From Seiridium cupressi (taxonomy: Eukaryota; Ascomycota; Sordariomycetes; Amphisphaeriales; Sporocadaceae): a stretch of DNA of 64,000 nucleotides. Every line of letters starts with the position of its first letter. The first letter of the stretch is position 1. The stretch covers positions 1-64,000 of the forward strand of contig JARVKI010000135.1 of the NCBI GenBank assembly GCA_036674765.1, given 5' to 3'. This document shows positions 19,915 through 30,495 of the stretch, in pieces. Position numbers and translations under genes: made by a program. The notes beneath the pieces were generated by a model, which saw only the letters and a list, made by a program, of their open reading frames with translations, searched no databases and was not told where the DNA came from.

Positions 19915-20160
19915 CTTGTTGGACGTAGTTTTTCGTAGCGAGCGAGAGCAAACTAAGAGTGGATTGCAGGTAGAGGAACGTGGCTATGATGACCTAGAGG
20001 AATATGTTCATTGGGTTAAATTTGGACTTGGGAGGGGAAGTAAATGCAAGGACGTCTAAACTTGGCGAAGTGCAGGCCGCGGTCCTCATAACCGAGCTTG
20101 TTGATATCTTTCTGCTGGCAGATCATATGGAGTGTCCGAACTTGGTCAGCCGGCGAGCAT
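19915..20160 (+). pseudogene. Possible BTB/POZ-domain relic
   Basis: In different frames this segment reads DDLEEYVHWVKFG, then SKLGEVQAAVLITELVDIFL followed by LADHMECPNL. That resembles the last helices of fungal BTB/POZ proteins, where a residue run for a small loop is followed by LxxLYVLADKYxxPxL. Stops and frame changes interrupt it and no start or remainder of the gene is present. The call rests on a short motif only. Confidence 0.3.
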
Positions 20161-20645
20161 GAAGGATTACACGATATACGATGGCCAGCCAGATGCGGAT
20201 TTCTGTCGGAGACTAAATTCATGATTGGTCTCCGGCCGTGCCACCCACACTCATTCCTGGCCGACATCAACGCCATGCGGCTCGAAAACGTCATAGTTAC
20301 GGGTGGCAACGCTGCCTTCGTTATCCATCTCTTCTGGGACTAACAGCTGATTTACGATATCGAGGCTCTTTCACCTTATAGCGAGAACACTATCGCCATT
20401 ATTACGAACGCAGACGATTCCATCTTCCCAAACAAGGCCGCTACCATCGACCCCGTCTTTAACTACGTGCAGCTTGGTGACGATCTTCAGGACGGTCTCT
20501 CCCCTTGGATCATCATCGCTACCAACATCACTGCTAGCTACACTGAGAGTTGCAGTTTCGAGCTGGCCGAGGATGGCGGTGAGGCTGTTATTGCTGCCAA
20601 TGATATCGGCGGCGGTGGTCCCAGCGGTGCGCCTTACAGGCTCTA
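20161..20645 (+). pseudogene. Coding-like relic of unknown family with an in-frame TAA
   Basis: One frame reads NVIVTGGNAAFVIHLFWD, stop (TAA at 20341-20343), then QLIYDIEALSPYSENTIAII and on to GESVIAAND-like sequence ending near 20645. Codon use after the stop is typical of expressed fungal genes (pyrimidine-ending codons dominate), and the stop is one C-to-T step from CAA (Gln). I do not recognise the protein. The opposite strand also has a 99-codon frame here, but its codon use is less gene-like. Confidence 0.35.
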
Positions 20646-21426
20646 GCGACTCTGCACCGAGCGGCACTGGCGCTGCTTTCCGAAACTAGCTCAATGCATT
20701 GGAGCTGGATCAAAATCGTGAATTCCTGTCCAGTCTTGGGACACCAAGAAGAATTACCACCACTGGTTCCTGGGCACCGTCCGTCTTCGGTCTGTTTCTC
20801 TTCCATTGACGACTGGTGGTCCTATCTTACCTATGTACTTTATCGGAGATTGAAGTGATATATAGAATCCCCTTTGCAGCTACTTTGCAGTCTGTGTGTT
20901 TGTATGTGTATGTCATTTTCTCCAAAATGTTGATTGGGAGGCAATGTCTCGGCTGATGAATCGAACACTCCAAATCGAACGCTTGGGGAGCCTGCCAGGT
21001 ATCGGTAAATTTTGAGTGCTCCTGGACTTAGCGTGGTAATGCCGCTGCCTTGGCATTAGACCGGGGTCCCCGCACGAAGATCGCACTTCCGTGCCGACCG
21101 AGGCTTTATCCCATTATTTTATTCCCGAAGGTGTGACGGTCGAGCCATCTTGCTTTACCTCACGTTCTTAGTTACCGTCCGTAATTGGTATCTGATTGAT
21201 CGGCCATTACCCTCTATAAAACTCGCTCACGCTCAAGGTATATAGCAGTTGTTTGCTCCACGTCCGAGGCAAGGCTAATACTCATACATGCGTAGGCCGT
21301 CATCGTATGATCCAAACATAGTAGGAAAGTCTGGAGAACCTCCAAACAATATCTCTCTATTTATGCAAAATCAATCCAAGCAAACACATCTCAGCTCGAC
21401 TGGACAAGCAAGAGACACGCGCAAAA
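20646..21426. other. Intergenic, promoter side of the crotonase gene
   Basis: No gene supported. Contains the TATA-like element listed separately. Confidence 0.5.
21215..21221 (+). promoter_or_regulatory. TATA-like box of the enoyl-CoA hydratase gene
   Basis: TATAAAA, 206-212 bases before the start codon, the only such motif in this spacer. Confidence 0.4.
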
Positions 21427-22257
21427 ATGTCGAGAGTACCTCAAACAAGATGCAGCCCTCCTACAGCGTTGTCTTACTTGCGGCTGTCCTATCCAAAGCC
21501 TCGCATCTTGCAGATCCGTATGGACAGCTCAGCCACGCTCAATGCCCTGTCCGTCACTGCGCTCCGTGAATTCGACGAAGTCCTACGCTGGCTAGACTCC
21601 GAGCCGACTCTCATGGTAGCAATACTCACGGGCACTGGTCGCGCTTTCTGCGCAGGCGCTGACCTCAAACATTGGTACCGTGCTCTCATGGGGGAAAGCA
21701 ACGAGGGTTTCGACAAGCTCGGAATAGATCCCTTGACGCGCCGTCGTGGCAAGAAGCCTGTGATAGCTGCTGTGAACGGATTTGCATTCGGTGGAGGGTT
21801 CGAATTTATCGTCAACTGCGACATAGTGGTTGCTGCAGATACGGCACTGTTTGGTCTGCCCGAGGTGAAACGTGGATTGGCCCCGAATGGGGGCGTGCTG
21901 CCGCGGCTCCTGCACACTGTCGGGATGCAGGTTGCCTGCGAACTCGTTTTGACAGGGCGACAGGTGACGGCCCAGGAAATGCACAAGTGGGGACTGGTGA
22001 ACAAGGTGGTCTCCTTGGACAATCTGCTTGTAGAGGCGACGCGGTATGCAGAGCTTATTGCAAATAACAGCCCTGATTCTATCATCTGCGCGCGGGCCGG
22101 TCTTCGACAAGCGTGGGAGACAGGGAACGTGGACGAAGCTACGAGTATATGGTCGGAAAGGGATTTCTCTCGACTGGAGAAGGGTGAGAATGCTCGAGAA
22201 GGGCTGTCGGCATTCAAAGAAAAAAGAGCACCGAGATGGGTAGAGAGTAAACTGTAA
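21427..22257 (+). CDS. Peroxisomal enoyl-CoA hydratase/isomerase (crotonase family)
   Basis: A single exon of 276 residues from the ATG in AAAATGTCG. The crotonase signatures are present: LTGTGRAFCAGADLKHW near residues 66-82 (first oxyanion strand), VNGFAFGGGFEFIVNCD near 115-131 (second oxyanion hole) and FGLPEVKRGLAPNGG near 142 with the conserved glutamate. The protein ends in SKL, a classical type 1 peroxisomal targeting signal, so it probably acts in peroxisomal beta-oxidation or a related acyl-CoA reaction. The exact reaction (hydratase, isomerase or hydrolase) cannot be fixed by eye. It converges with the MccF-like gene, 463 bp apart. Confidence 0.9.
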   Translation: MSRVPQTRCSPPTALSYLRLSYPKPRILQIRMDSSATLNALSVTALREFDEVLRWLDSEPTLMVAILTGTGRAFCAGADLKHWYRALMGESNEGFDKLGIDPLTRRRGKKPVIAAVNGFAFGGGFEFIVNCDIVVAADTALFGLPEVKRGLAPNGGVLPRLLHTVGMQVACELVLTGRQVTAQEMHKWGLVNKVVSLDNLLVEATRYAELIANNSPDSIICARAGLRQAWETGNVDEATSIWSERDFSRLEKGENAREGLSAFKEKRAPRWVESKL

Positions 22258-22720
22258 TATAAGTCAGGGTTCAAGGCGCCAGATGCGCTCACTGGTTCCT
22301 TTCCTTCTGCAGTAAGAATGAAGGTTAGAGTGGATATGAGACTAGAGATAAAATGAAGCTCGGCGTAGTTCTCGTTTTTTATATTAGCTAGTCCATACGT
22401 TTGCCTGCCACAATCCCTTGTTGATGCGTATTTCCGCCTGATATACAAGTTGGATCGATTGATACGGCTTGCGTCTTTTTAAATGGAAGCAAATACCGCC
22501 AATACTAGGTGCAGCAGACCGTGGTGTCGGAAAGCAAGATGTGGCAGGTGGTAGCACCATAAGTGACTGTCGCCACAAATAGAGACCACTGTTATACAAT
22601 GATGGAAAAGATTGGAATCTTCGACACCCTCGGGTGGGTGTGAAGGCGCACTTAAAGGTAGGTCGGACTCAAGACGAAATGACCACCTCTGTTGCGATAT
22701 GTTTGAAACGACAATGGCAT
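22258..22720. other. Spacer between convergent genes
   Basis: Shared 3' flank of the crotonase and MccF-like genes. No gene or repeat seen. Confidence 0.5.
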
Positions 22721-23902
22721 TCACATCATCTCGGTCTGAACGCCGTCAAGTCTATGATCATCTATTTGCGCAACAGCTGCTTCCAATATTTCAAACCGGT
22801 CGTTCTCCGAGTCCAGCCGAGCCAATGCATCGAACGGCAAAGTGACCATCGGGGTTGTATGCCCAAAGTCCACCCCGAACAAGATGGGAAATTTATTGTC
22901 CGCCAGACGCCCTTCACACAACAGCCCTTTGATGACGTCCGTATACTCTTTTCTTTGCTCGTCCGAGTTGTATCCAAATGGCCTGCCGACCACCAAGCCC
23001 GCCGCCTCCTCAAACACTCCAGCAGCAATCAAGTCCGCAAATCCGGCTTGGACGCGGTATATAGGATTTCCAGACACATCATCCTCACCAATGGCCGTCT
23101 CCAGGAACACGATCCTACCTTTCCAGTCGGGAACGACGGGCTGAATCGCATGAAGGCGTGCCACAACTGTCAGGCAGCCGCCGAACAGGCGACCCTCGGA
23201 TTTCCCCCCTCGGAGCCATTCCCAGCCCGGATTTGGTCTTGTTTTGGGCGGCTTCGCAGAATCCGTTTCCAACAGAGACGACGCCAGCTCCGCTGCGTAC
23301 GTGAGTGAGCGTGGGACGCCGCCCAGCGGCTTGGGTTCTTCGATGGCCCGGAAGAGGTGCTTGACGCAGAAGGCCAAAGGAGAGGCCTCGTCGTCGACGG
23401 ATGAGGCTTCCCCGAGCTCCGGGATAGGACCGGGGCCGTAGAACGTGCGCAGCCCCGTCATTGCGTAGAGGAACCAGTGTAGGCCAGTGATGTCCGAGTA
23501 CCCAACCACGATCTTGGGATTAGCACGGATGGTGCGATGCAGCTCGGTATCGGCGATTAGAGCCGGGAGCAGCTCGGTGAATGTGCTCCCGCCTATCGTG
23601 GTTATAATGGCAGAAATGGTAGGATCTGCGAAGGCTGCACGGATCTCCGACAGGCGATTTGATATGCTCGCCTGGATTGTTGTGTCTTTGTTGAAAAATG
23701 TGCGCACCTTGCAACCCCGCCCAGACAGCACGTCAGTGGCCCGCACCATGACTCCTGGTAGCAAGTCATTGAGCCGTAATGATGGTGAGATGAATGCGAT
23801 TGTAGCACCCGGCGCCAGTGCTTTTGGGACGATTGGATCCGGCATTGTGTATATTTTGCGTCGAACAGAGGAGTACAGTATGTTCTCGACCATCTGGGGC
23901 AT
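22721..23902 (-). CDS. MccF-like LD-carboxypeptidase (peptidase family S66)
   Basis: A single exon of 393 residues; a second in-frame ATG (MPDPIVPKALAPGATIAFIS) may be the true start, about 19 residues shorter. S66 features are in order: N-terminal KALAPGATIAFISPS, a nucleophilic serine in VVGYSDITGLHW near residue 132, the glutamate in GRIVFLETAIGED near 262 and the histidine in FGVDFGHTTPMVTLP near 342. Bacterial relatives either trim peptidoglycan tetrapeptides or (MccF) cleave the amide bond of microcin C-type peptide-nucleotides, giving immunity. Fungi lack peptidoglycan of their own, so the role is open: detoxification or bacterial wall degradation are possibilities. A TATA-like ATAAATA lies about 60 bases upstream. 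Confidence 0.88.
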   Translation of the reverse strand: MPQMVENILYSSVRRKIYTMPDPIVPKALAPGATIAFISPSLRLNDLLPGVMVRATDVLSGRGCKVRTFFNKDTTIQASISNRLSEIRAAFADPTISAIITTIGGSTFTELLPALIADTELHRTIRANPKIVVGYSDITGLHWFLYAMTGLRTFYGPGPIPELGEASSVDDEASPLAFCVKHLFRAIEEPKPLGGVPRSLTYAAELASSLLETDSAKPPKTRPNPGWEWLRGGKSEGRLFGGCLTVVARLHAIQPVVPDWKGRIVFLETAIGEDDVSGNPIYRVQAGFADLIAAGVFEEAAGLVVGRPFGYNSDEQRKEYTDVIKGLLCEGRLADNKFPILFGVDFGHTTPMVTLPFDALARLDSENDRFEILEAAVAQIDDHRLDGVQTEMM

Positions 23903-24427
23903 GTAGTTGGTTCAAAAGCTAAAACGAGGTGTCCTTCCAAATTTTAGTGTTGATGAGTATTTATGGGTGGCTTGTTTTTTGAACCTCGTCCAGTGCTGCT
24001 TAATGATTCATGCGGGGGTTTTGTGTTCGACATCACGCCCTATCGTCGACATGTCGTATGGTGTTGGAGGCTGACAGACGGTGATCTGACAGCGGGTATT
24101 CGAGCCAGCTGGGGACCAAGTGGCTGCCAGCTGCGGGATTGACTGGAGTTCCAAAAGTGAAGCACGCTTCGATGGTAGAGAGGGCCGAAAAGGAACAAAC
24201 AAATCCATTGTGCGTCAATCTACAGCTACCAGTCTGTGATACGTGGGGCTATCGGGAATCTGCTCTCCATACATTTTAGTAATAAATGAACACTAACTCC
24301 TAACTCGAGTCGTTTTCAGCATATTACACTGTCACATCATTGGTTTGAACAAAGCTATTATTTGAGAAGGTCTTATTTACCATTAATATTATTGATTATT
24401 TGATCTGGCTTATCTGGCCACTTTTCT
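23903..24427. other. Intergenic
   Basis: Promoter side of the MccF-like gene and 3' flank of the mucin-like gene. AT-rich near 24300-24420. No gene. Confidence 0.5.
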
Positions 24428-27268
24428 CTACGCACAGTAGAAGCACTGTTTATCATAGTATCGGGTTGTGCTGCTAGAAACATACGCCAACCCATCGTCA
24501 TCCATTGATGTCGAGTACACATAACATGAAGTATCCGATGACGAGTACCGGAAGCTCAAACATTCCGAGTTCACGAGGCAGTGGTAGGCACAGGTCGACA
24601 GGGTACCCGATGCCGTCACGGTCTCGACGGTGGTAGCTGAATTGCTGTTGGAACCTGGCAAACCGCAGGTGATACCCTCCACGAGCTTGGCGGACGGCAC
24701 AGAACAGTAGCTCGATGCAGATGCGGAAGCTGAAGAGGAGGTACTTGTGGTGCTTGACGCGGATGAACTAGTCTGCGATCCGGAAATGGTCATCGTCGAG
24801 AATGTAGTGCTTAGGGAGCTGGAAGACACGGGTTCTGGGGAAACAGTCGACGATGCGGCCGATGATGTGGTCGACGAAGATGACGAGGAAGATGAGCAGC
24901 TTTCACTGCAAGTCGAGCACGCTTTGTCGTTCCAGTAGTAGTTTGCCGTCGAAGAAGTATAAAAGCCAGCGCTCGAAAGACTTATCTGGATAAAGGCGCA
25001 TTTATAGTTGGAATTAGAGTTCGGGTTAAAACCATATGCTTGACACGAGGAGTCTTTATAACAGAGTGCTGCACAATCCATGATCGAGTTTTGATTTCCC
25101 GTGTTAGTTCCCCACGCATCCCAATTGACGTCACCCTGGATACCCTGTGTACCACAAGTCAAGCCCGACGGAGCCGGGGTCGCTACGGCGCATGTGACGC
25201 ATGAGGTTGAGGTGCTGCTAGTGGACGTCGTTGTGGAAGATGTGGAAGTTGTCGTCGTGGAGAATGATGTCGTAGAGCTTTCCTGAGATGACGTTGTGCT
25301 GCTAGTGGTCGTAGAGGAAACGGTTGTCGACAAACTTGTTGCACCGGTCGCAGAGGTGCTAGCTGTGCAGGCGCTCAAATCTGGCATGGAGCTCGGATTG
25401 GCAAGCGGATCCAGCCAATTAAAAACGGATGAATCCACGCCACACTCGTTGCAAGATATATCAGAAAAGATTGTTGAACTGGATGCAGAATCCGCGACTG
25501 CGTTGATGGATTCAGAGTAAAAGTTGCAGGTGACGCTGGAGCCGTAAGTGGCTGAATAGCTCTTGCAGCCCGGGTATTGCTTGCACAGGGCCATACAACC
25601 GGCTGAGCCGCACGAGCCGGAGACGGATGCGGATGCAAAAGGCGCGGCACAAGACTTTGCCTTGCCCATGACGGAAGCCTGACATGTTGAGGCTGGCGCA
25701 CTTCCCATCTTGTCCAAACAAACTTGACCCGAAGTTGGAGCAGCACACGCGGTTTGAGAAAAGCAGCCCTTGTCCCAGACTTGGGGGGATCCGCCACCAG
25801 ACTGCGGAGTATAATGCATATTGGCAACACTGGCGCTCTGCAAGTAACATACAGCAGAGCAGGTTTGCGTTGAGTAGTATGAAAATGATAGACAGCCGGA
25901 GTCTGCGAGACATGCAGTGGCGCACTGGTCTCGCGTCACATCAGCTACCTTGACTGTCTTGTAAGGACCCTTGTTGCTATAGATTCTAGTGCCACAACTT
26001 AAGCCAGCAGTTGCCGTCGCCGATGCAATACACCATGTTGGGGTGATACCCGATGATCCAACTGTGGAAGAGGCAGTCGTAGATGTGGACAAAGATGCTG
26101 ACGTTGATTCAGACATGGAGCTGGTGCTTGACGTTGCAACTGAACTCAATATCGAGCCGGATTGCGTGGTAGAAGAGTAGCTAGCAGTGGTACTTGAGTC
26201 GACATGAGAATCGGTCATCGTGGAACTAACCGTGGCTGATGAATCGACCGGTGTGGTCAGTGTTGTCGTTGTTGGGGTTGTGCTACTCGTGGTTGTCGTA
26301 GTAGTCGTCAGGGAACCAGTAGAAGTGAATAGGAGACTGATATTGTCCGAGCTGGATGCATCGACCTCGTTGGACACAAAGACTTCGTCAATGAAGACCA
26401 CTGCGTATCCGTCTCCGGTACATGACAACTGAAACCTAATATATCCATCTGAGGAGGATAATGATGTCTCGTCCACGAACTTGAGCCATGGGGTGTTACC
26501 GGCTACCGCATTAGTAACGACGTCAAAGTAGTCCGAGTAAGTTAGGAGTGCATCCCCGTAGTACGCCTCCATTCTACACGTGTTTGCCAATGCGTTGGAC
26601 AGAATGGTGTAATAGAAACGAATAGTGTACTGGGAAGTCTCATCGACATCTTGTAGCTGTTGCTCGATCATGGCCGTGTAGTCTGTGCGCTTAGCCTTGC
26701 GACCTTCCGTGACAGGAGCCGCGGACATGCGAACGCAGCCAGTGTCTGAGCTGCCGCTTCCTTGGTAACCATATTTCAAGTCAATCTGACAGTTCTCAGA
26801 GTCCCAGTCAGCGATTCCACCAGGACTATTTGGGTCATATGATCCAAAGGCGCCATTCCCCACATCGTTAGCGACTACCTGTACAGTTGCAGATGTCGTT
26901 GCCGAAGACGAAGACGTGATCGTCAGACTGGACTCGGACGTGACGGTACTGCTGCCACCGAATGAACTAGACAGGCTAGTGTCGTCCGAGACACTCGAGG
27001 TTGATGTCACGGATGATGTTGATAGAGATCCCGAGGTCGTTGAAGACTCCGACCCAGAACTAGTCGCAGATCCAGAGATTGTTGACGATTCTGAGTAAGT
27101 TGAGATCCCAGAGGCTGCCGTCGAGCTAGGGGCAGTGGCAGATTCTAACGAACTAGCCAAGCCCGATGAAGGAAATACTGACGAGCACTTCTTCTTGGGT
27201 GCTGCCAACTCGGGAGCAGCCAAGCAGGCTGCGCCGAGGAGAACAAGCGAGGCAATGGTAGACCGCAT
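24428..27268 (-). CDS. Secreted mucin-like protein with PAN/Apple-type cysteine domains
   Basis: I start at the ATG at 27268 (MRSTIASLVLLGAACLAAP), which gives a clean signal peptide; 946 residues, one exon. A Ser/Thr-rich linker is followed near residues 130-310 by a beta-rich domain (VVANDVGNGAFGSYDPNSPG, IRFYYTILSNALANTCRMEA, a fold resembling carbohydrate-binding modules). Then come Ser/Thr linkers alternating with cysteine modules of PAN/Apple style (CGTRIYSNKG, CATACLADSGCLSFSYYS, CAALCYKDSSCQAYGF, CAYHCLVNSECLSFRYS). The end CFYCA has no GPI signal. Such proteins are heavily O-glycosylated surface or adhesion proteins. The Ser/Thr linkers are encoded by imperfect repeats prone to length change. 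Confidence 0.85.
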   Translation of the reverse strand: MRSTIASLVLLGAACLAAPELAAPKKKCSSVFPSSGLASSLESATAPSSTAASGISTYSESSTISGSATSSGSESSTTSGSLSTSSVTSTSSVSDDTSLSSSFGGSSTVTSESSLTITSSSSATTSATVQVVANDVGNGAFGSYDPNSPGGIADWDSENCQIDLKYGYQGSGSSDTGCVRMSAAPVTEGRKAKRTDYTAMIEQQLQDVDETSQYTIRFYYTILSNALANTCRMEAYYGDALLTYSDYFDVVTNAVAGNTPWLKFVDETSLSSSDGYIRFQLSCTGDGYAVVFIDEVFVSNEVDASSSDNISLLFTSTGSLTTTTTTTSSTTPTTTTLTTPVDSSATVSSTMTDSHVDSSTTASYSSTTQSGSILSSVATSSTSSMSESTSASLSTSTTASSTVGSSGITPTWCIASATATAGLSCGTRIYSNKGPYKTVKVADVTRDQCATACLADSGCLSFSYYSTQTCSAVCYLQSASVANMHYTPQSGGGSPQVWDKGCFSQTACAAPTSGQVCLDKMGSAPASTCQASVMGKAKSCAAPFASASVSGSCGSAGCMALCKQYPGCKSYSATYGSSVTCNFYSESINAVADSASSSTIFSDISCNECGVDSSVFNWLDPLANPSSMPDLSACTASTSATGATSLSTTVSSTTTSSTTSSQESSTTSFSTTTTSTSSTTTSTSSTSTSCVTCAVATPAPSGLTCGTQGIQGDVNWDAWGTNTGNQNSIMDCAALCYKDSSCQAYGFNPNSNSNYKCAFIQISLSSAGFYTSSTANYYWNDKACSTCSESCSSSSSSSSTTSSAASSTVSPEPVSSSSLSTTFSTMTISGSQTSSSASSTTSTSSSASASASSYCSVPSAKLVEGITCGLPGSNSNSATTVETVTASGTLSTCAYHCLVNSECLSFRYSSSDTSCYVYSTSMDDDGLAYVSSSTTRYYDKQCFYCA

Positions 27269-28594
27269 TTTCAATCTCCCCAGAAAGTCGCACCAGGAGC
27301 AGCCCTTAGCACAACAACTGGTTCCAGGAACCCCAGCTATATGTACTGCATAAAAGGACTGCAAGCCACAATGGGACCTACATGGTTACCTCGGGCGAAT
27401 GCGCCGGCGACATCGTGTGTTGCACGATTTGCGTGGTAGCGCAGCTAAGGAAGAGTCGCCGGTTGTGCGCCACCAGCGCGCTAACTACCTTGTTGATGGA
27501 ACCATCGTGTCGGGGCCTTCCAGGCATCGCACTCTCGATCTTAACGGTACTAAACGGCTGCGACGAGTTTCGGTAAGCGCGTTGTGCTTCGGTGACCAAG
27601 ACGCATCTCGACCGACAACGCCCAGCTTTCGGTTCCGGGGTGAAGCTTTCGCGTGGTGAGCGCGCGCCGTTGCATAGTAAAGCAGCTCGATATCAAGATC
27701 CTTGGGTGACCGTATCCATGCCGAGGGGGCTTGGGGCTCGGTACCGCCGAGTCGATGGACATATATTTTGTTGTTTGCTGCCGGTTTAGGCTCCGGAATT
27801 GGACGCAGATGGAAGTCAAGCATATCAATAGTCTTATTTTGACGAAGGCTGAAGTGGATTCTACCTTTTTCAGCTTGCCATATTGCAGCCCGTTCTAGTA
27901 CCTGATTTTGGCCCAATTCAGCCGAGCGGGTCCCCACGGTCTGCAGTCTGGCCAGCCTACAAGCCACGCCCATGCGGTAACGGGTATAGCGCCTTCTACA
28001 TGGACCCCTGGTTTTTGCGGTCAGCTGCCTTGGCGTGAAGTTCCAGTTGAAATTGACCCCTGTGGCGTTCCCTAACATCGGAGATTCGTCGCAGCGCTGT
28101 TGAAAGAAGCGCGGAGAATGTGAAGTCTTCGAAAATTGCAAACATAGAAAGAACACAGCAATAAGGCAGAGAAATAAAATCTAAGTTCAAATATGCTCCT
28201 GAGATCAGTCCATAATGTGTTGGTATTTGAACCTGCAATTATGCCCTAGATTGATTCTCGTCGATGGTGAACGTGATGCTAATCCAGCTATATGCGAAGC
28301 AATTTTCGTAAGCATGGATTCGCACCACTCCGGTTTCTGCGTATTGGGCGCGGAGAAGTCGAATTTTTTCCTATGCAGCAATCACCGTAGCGACGGGGCC
28401 TTTTGCAGTCAGAGAATACTACGTAATGTCACCATCGTCGCCAACATGAGCGACAACTACATCCCGACCACGCGTCAAATCGATTAAAACTATCTGGGCA
28501 GACAAGCATGGTAGTGGTATATTCCGAGGCACAGTTATTGGTGGCCCTTAGTCCCCACAAGGCACCGTTATTTTGAACCCAGAGTGCCCAGAGA
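27269..28594. other. Intergenic with unsupported long frames
   Basis: About 1.3 kb. A 223-codon minus frame (27485-28156) has no signal peptide, domain or gene-like composition, so it is not called. The upstream part holds the promoter of the mucin-like gene (CATATA near 27340). Confidence 0.4.
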
Positions 28595-30495
28595 TTATTG
28601 ACCCACAACAGTTCCTGCCCTGTGGTAGAAACCTTCTGCCGCATCGAGTGCATTTCTGACTCGATTGAGCAGCTTCTCCGTATCATCCACGCCGACGCTG
28701 ATACGCACGATGTGCCGTGGAACACCGTTTGCTTCGGCCAAGTCCAGCTCCCGGAAATGGGCCAGTTGGGCGTATGGAAGCGCGAGAGTAAAATCGGCGC
28801 CAATGCTCGTTCCTTTACAGACATCCAGAGCATCATAGAAAGCCACGGCACTCTGCGGCCCATGGAAGATGATGCTCAAGACGTAGCCGTATCCACCATT
28901 CTGGCGGCGGTATCATTCATATAGGTGACGAGTGGGTCCTAGCGCAGGATAGTTGACTCTTGCCACTGAAGGATGTTGCGAAAGGACAGTCGCGACAGCC
29001 AGGGCACTGCGGCTGCAATATCGGACACGTTCCACGAAATCGTGGCAGTTCGAGGCGAGAACACTGATGTCTCCCGGGAAAAGAATGTCCTCCCAGGTCG
29101 CGGAAAGTCGTGCATGTATTCCTTCATGGAACGGGGACTGTGGATTGACAATGACACTCCCGCCCATGACATTTGACGCTCCGCTGAAGATCTTATTCAG
29201 ACTGGTGATGGCGATGTCGACGCACGGGAGAATGTCAACGTTGACGAAGGTACCTAATGTCTCATCGCATACCACCACAAAGCCATAAGTATCAGCGAGT
29301 CGGTGGATTCTATAGAGATCCGGAGATGCTAGCTGTGGGTTACTGGGGAGCTCGCAGAACAAGGCTTGAATCGGTTCACCTCCCGCTATCTTGCTTTCCA
29401 AGTCGTCAAGGTCTATAGCAGTCCCTCCCCATAGAGGACCACTTTGCCCCATCCACTGCGTTGGACACATTTGACTGTCTCGGCATATGGCCATCTAGAG
29501 TTCGCCGTCGTTAACGGCCCTGTCAAGCATGGAGGTAAATGGTCACTAACCCGTAGATAACTACCCGTGAGTCATCTGCGGATAGGCCCTCGGGGACGAG
29601 GGACCTCGCAACCGCATGTATCCCACACAGCCCTTTTGGGTACAAGAATACATCTTGCGGGCGAACAAAGAGTCGAGGGGTAGTATCTGACGTCGCAGAT
29701 GGTGCGATTAGAGATTTTATCGTGGTTACTTCTTGAGTCGTAGTGGTGATTGATGGTAAGGACGGTGAGTCTTTCATAACTATAGTGTGCAGGTTGATAT
29801 CGGGCTTGGTGCAGAATGAAGTGTCGGTGCAGTGGGACTCGAGGAATTTGAAGTAGCCGATAATGAATTCCGCGTGCCGACTCGAAATCCCATCTCCCGT
29901 CTCGCGCCAGAAACCCATCGCTATTGGGGATAGGCGGGTATCGTATAAAACGGCGTAGAAAGTTGCCCACCGGAATCCATCCCGATTCAGCCCTCCCTCC
30001 CCCCGCTCGCCAATCGTGAGACTCGGAGAGGTTGAGAATCGAATATAAGGGGACACAAAATGACTCGCATGCCTTACTGTCAAGTTAACAATCAACCGTT
30101 TTGCTGCATGTATAGATGGAAAGATCATGCATTTTGTGTTGTTGTCTCGTACGTGTAGTCTATCAAGAACTGCAGAGCTCAAGTTTCGTATTATTTTGTT
30201 GACGAACAAGCTGTTCGCGTATCATTAGGTTTCGATTCCACGCAGCCTTTTATGAATAGATATACATACCGTGGATAGCCTGATCTCATTTGCGACAACA
30301 CCCATGGCTCACGTTGCGACCAGCGTACGATAGAATACCATGTTGGGAGCGAGACGCTCACAGCCTGATCCATCGGTCATCATTAGCGCTTTTCCGGTTA
30401 CTATCATACAAGCAAATGATGGGGGAGCTGACATGAGCATCGCTTGGCGGCTGAGATTCCCCGAGGGGGAGTGCGTGCGGTGAAGAGGGCCGCAT
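28595..30495 (-). pseudogene. Cystathionine gamma-synthase-like gene with two lesions
   Basis: Four exons can be joined on the minus strand: 30495-30433, 30364-30270, 30210-29551 and 29494-28595. The introns are 68, 59 and 56 nt; the first has a weak GTCAGC donor and the other two have GTATGT and GTTAGT. The product aligns by eye with fungal PLP-dependent Cys/Met-metabolism enzymes: AVSVSLPTW, MGFWRETGDGISSRHAEF, VFLYPKGLCGIHAV, WPYAETVKCVQR, and DIAITSLNKIFSGASNVMGG carrying the PLP-binding lysine. Two breaks remain. One base is missing near 29430, between LYGEG and IDLDDLE. An in-frame TGA at 28913-28915 replaces a residue between RHLYE and YRRQNGGYGY; CGA to TGA would explain it. Unless both are sequencing errors, this copy is inactive. 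Its role would have been joining cysteine to an activated homoserine. Confidence 0.8.

Noticed and set aside
21489..22448. 319-codon antisense frame over the crotonase gene
   Set aside because: Shadow of a strongly supported sense gene; serine/proline/arginine-rich with no domain.
27485..28156. 223-codon minus-strand frame
   Set aside because: Arginine-rich, no recognisable motif, no splice signals or signal peptide; looks like chance openness in GC-balanced DNA.
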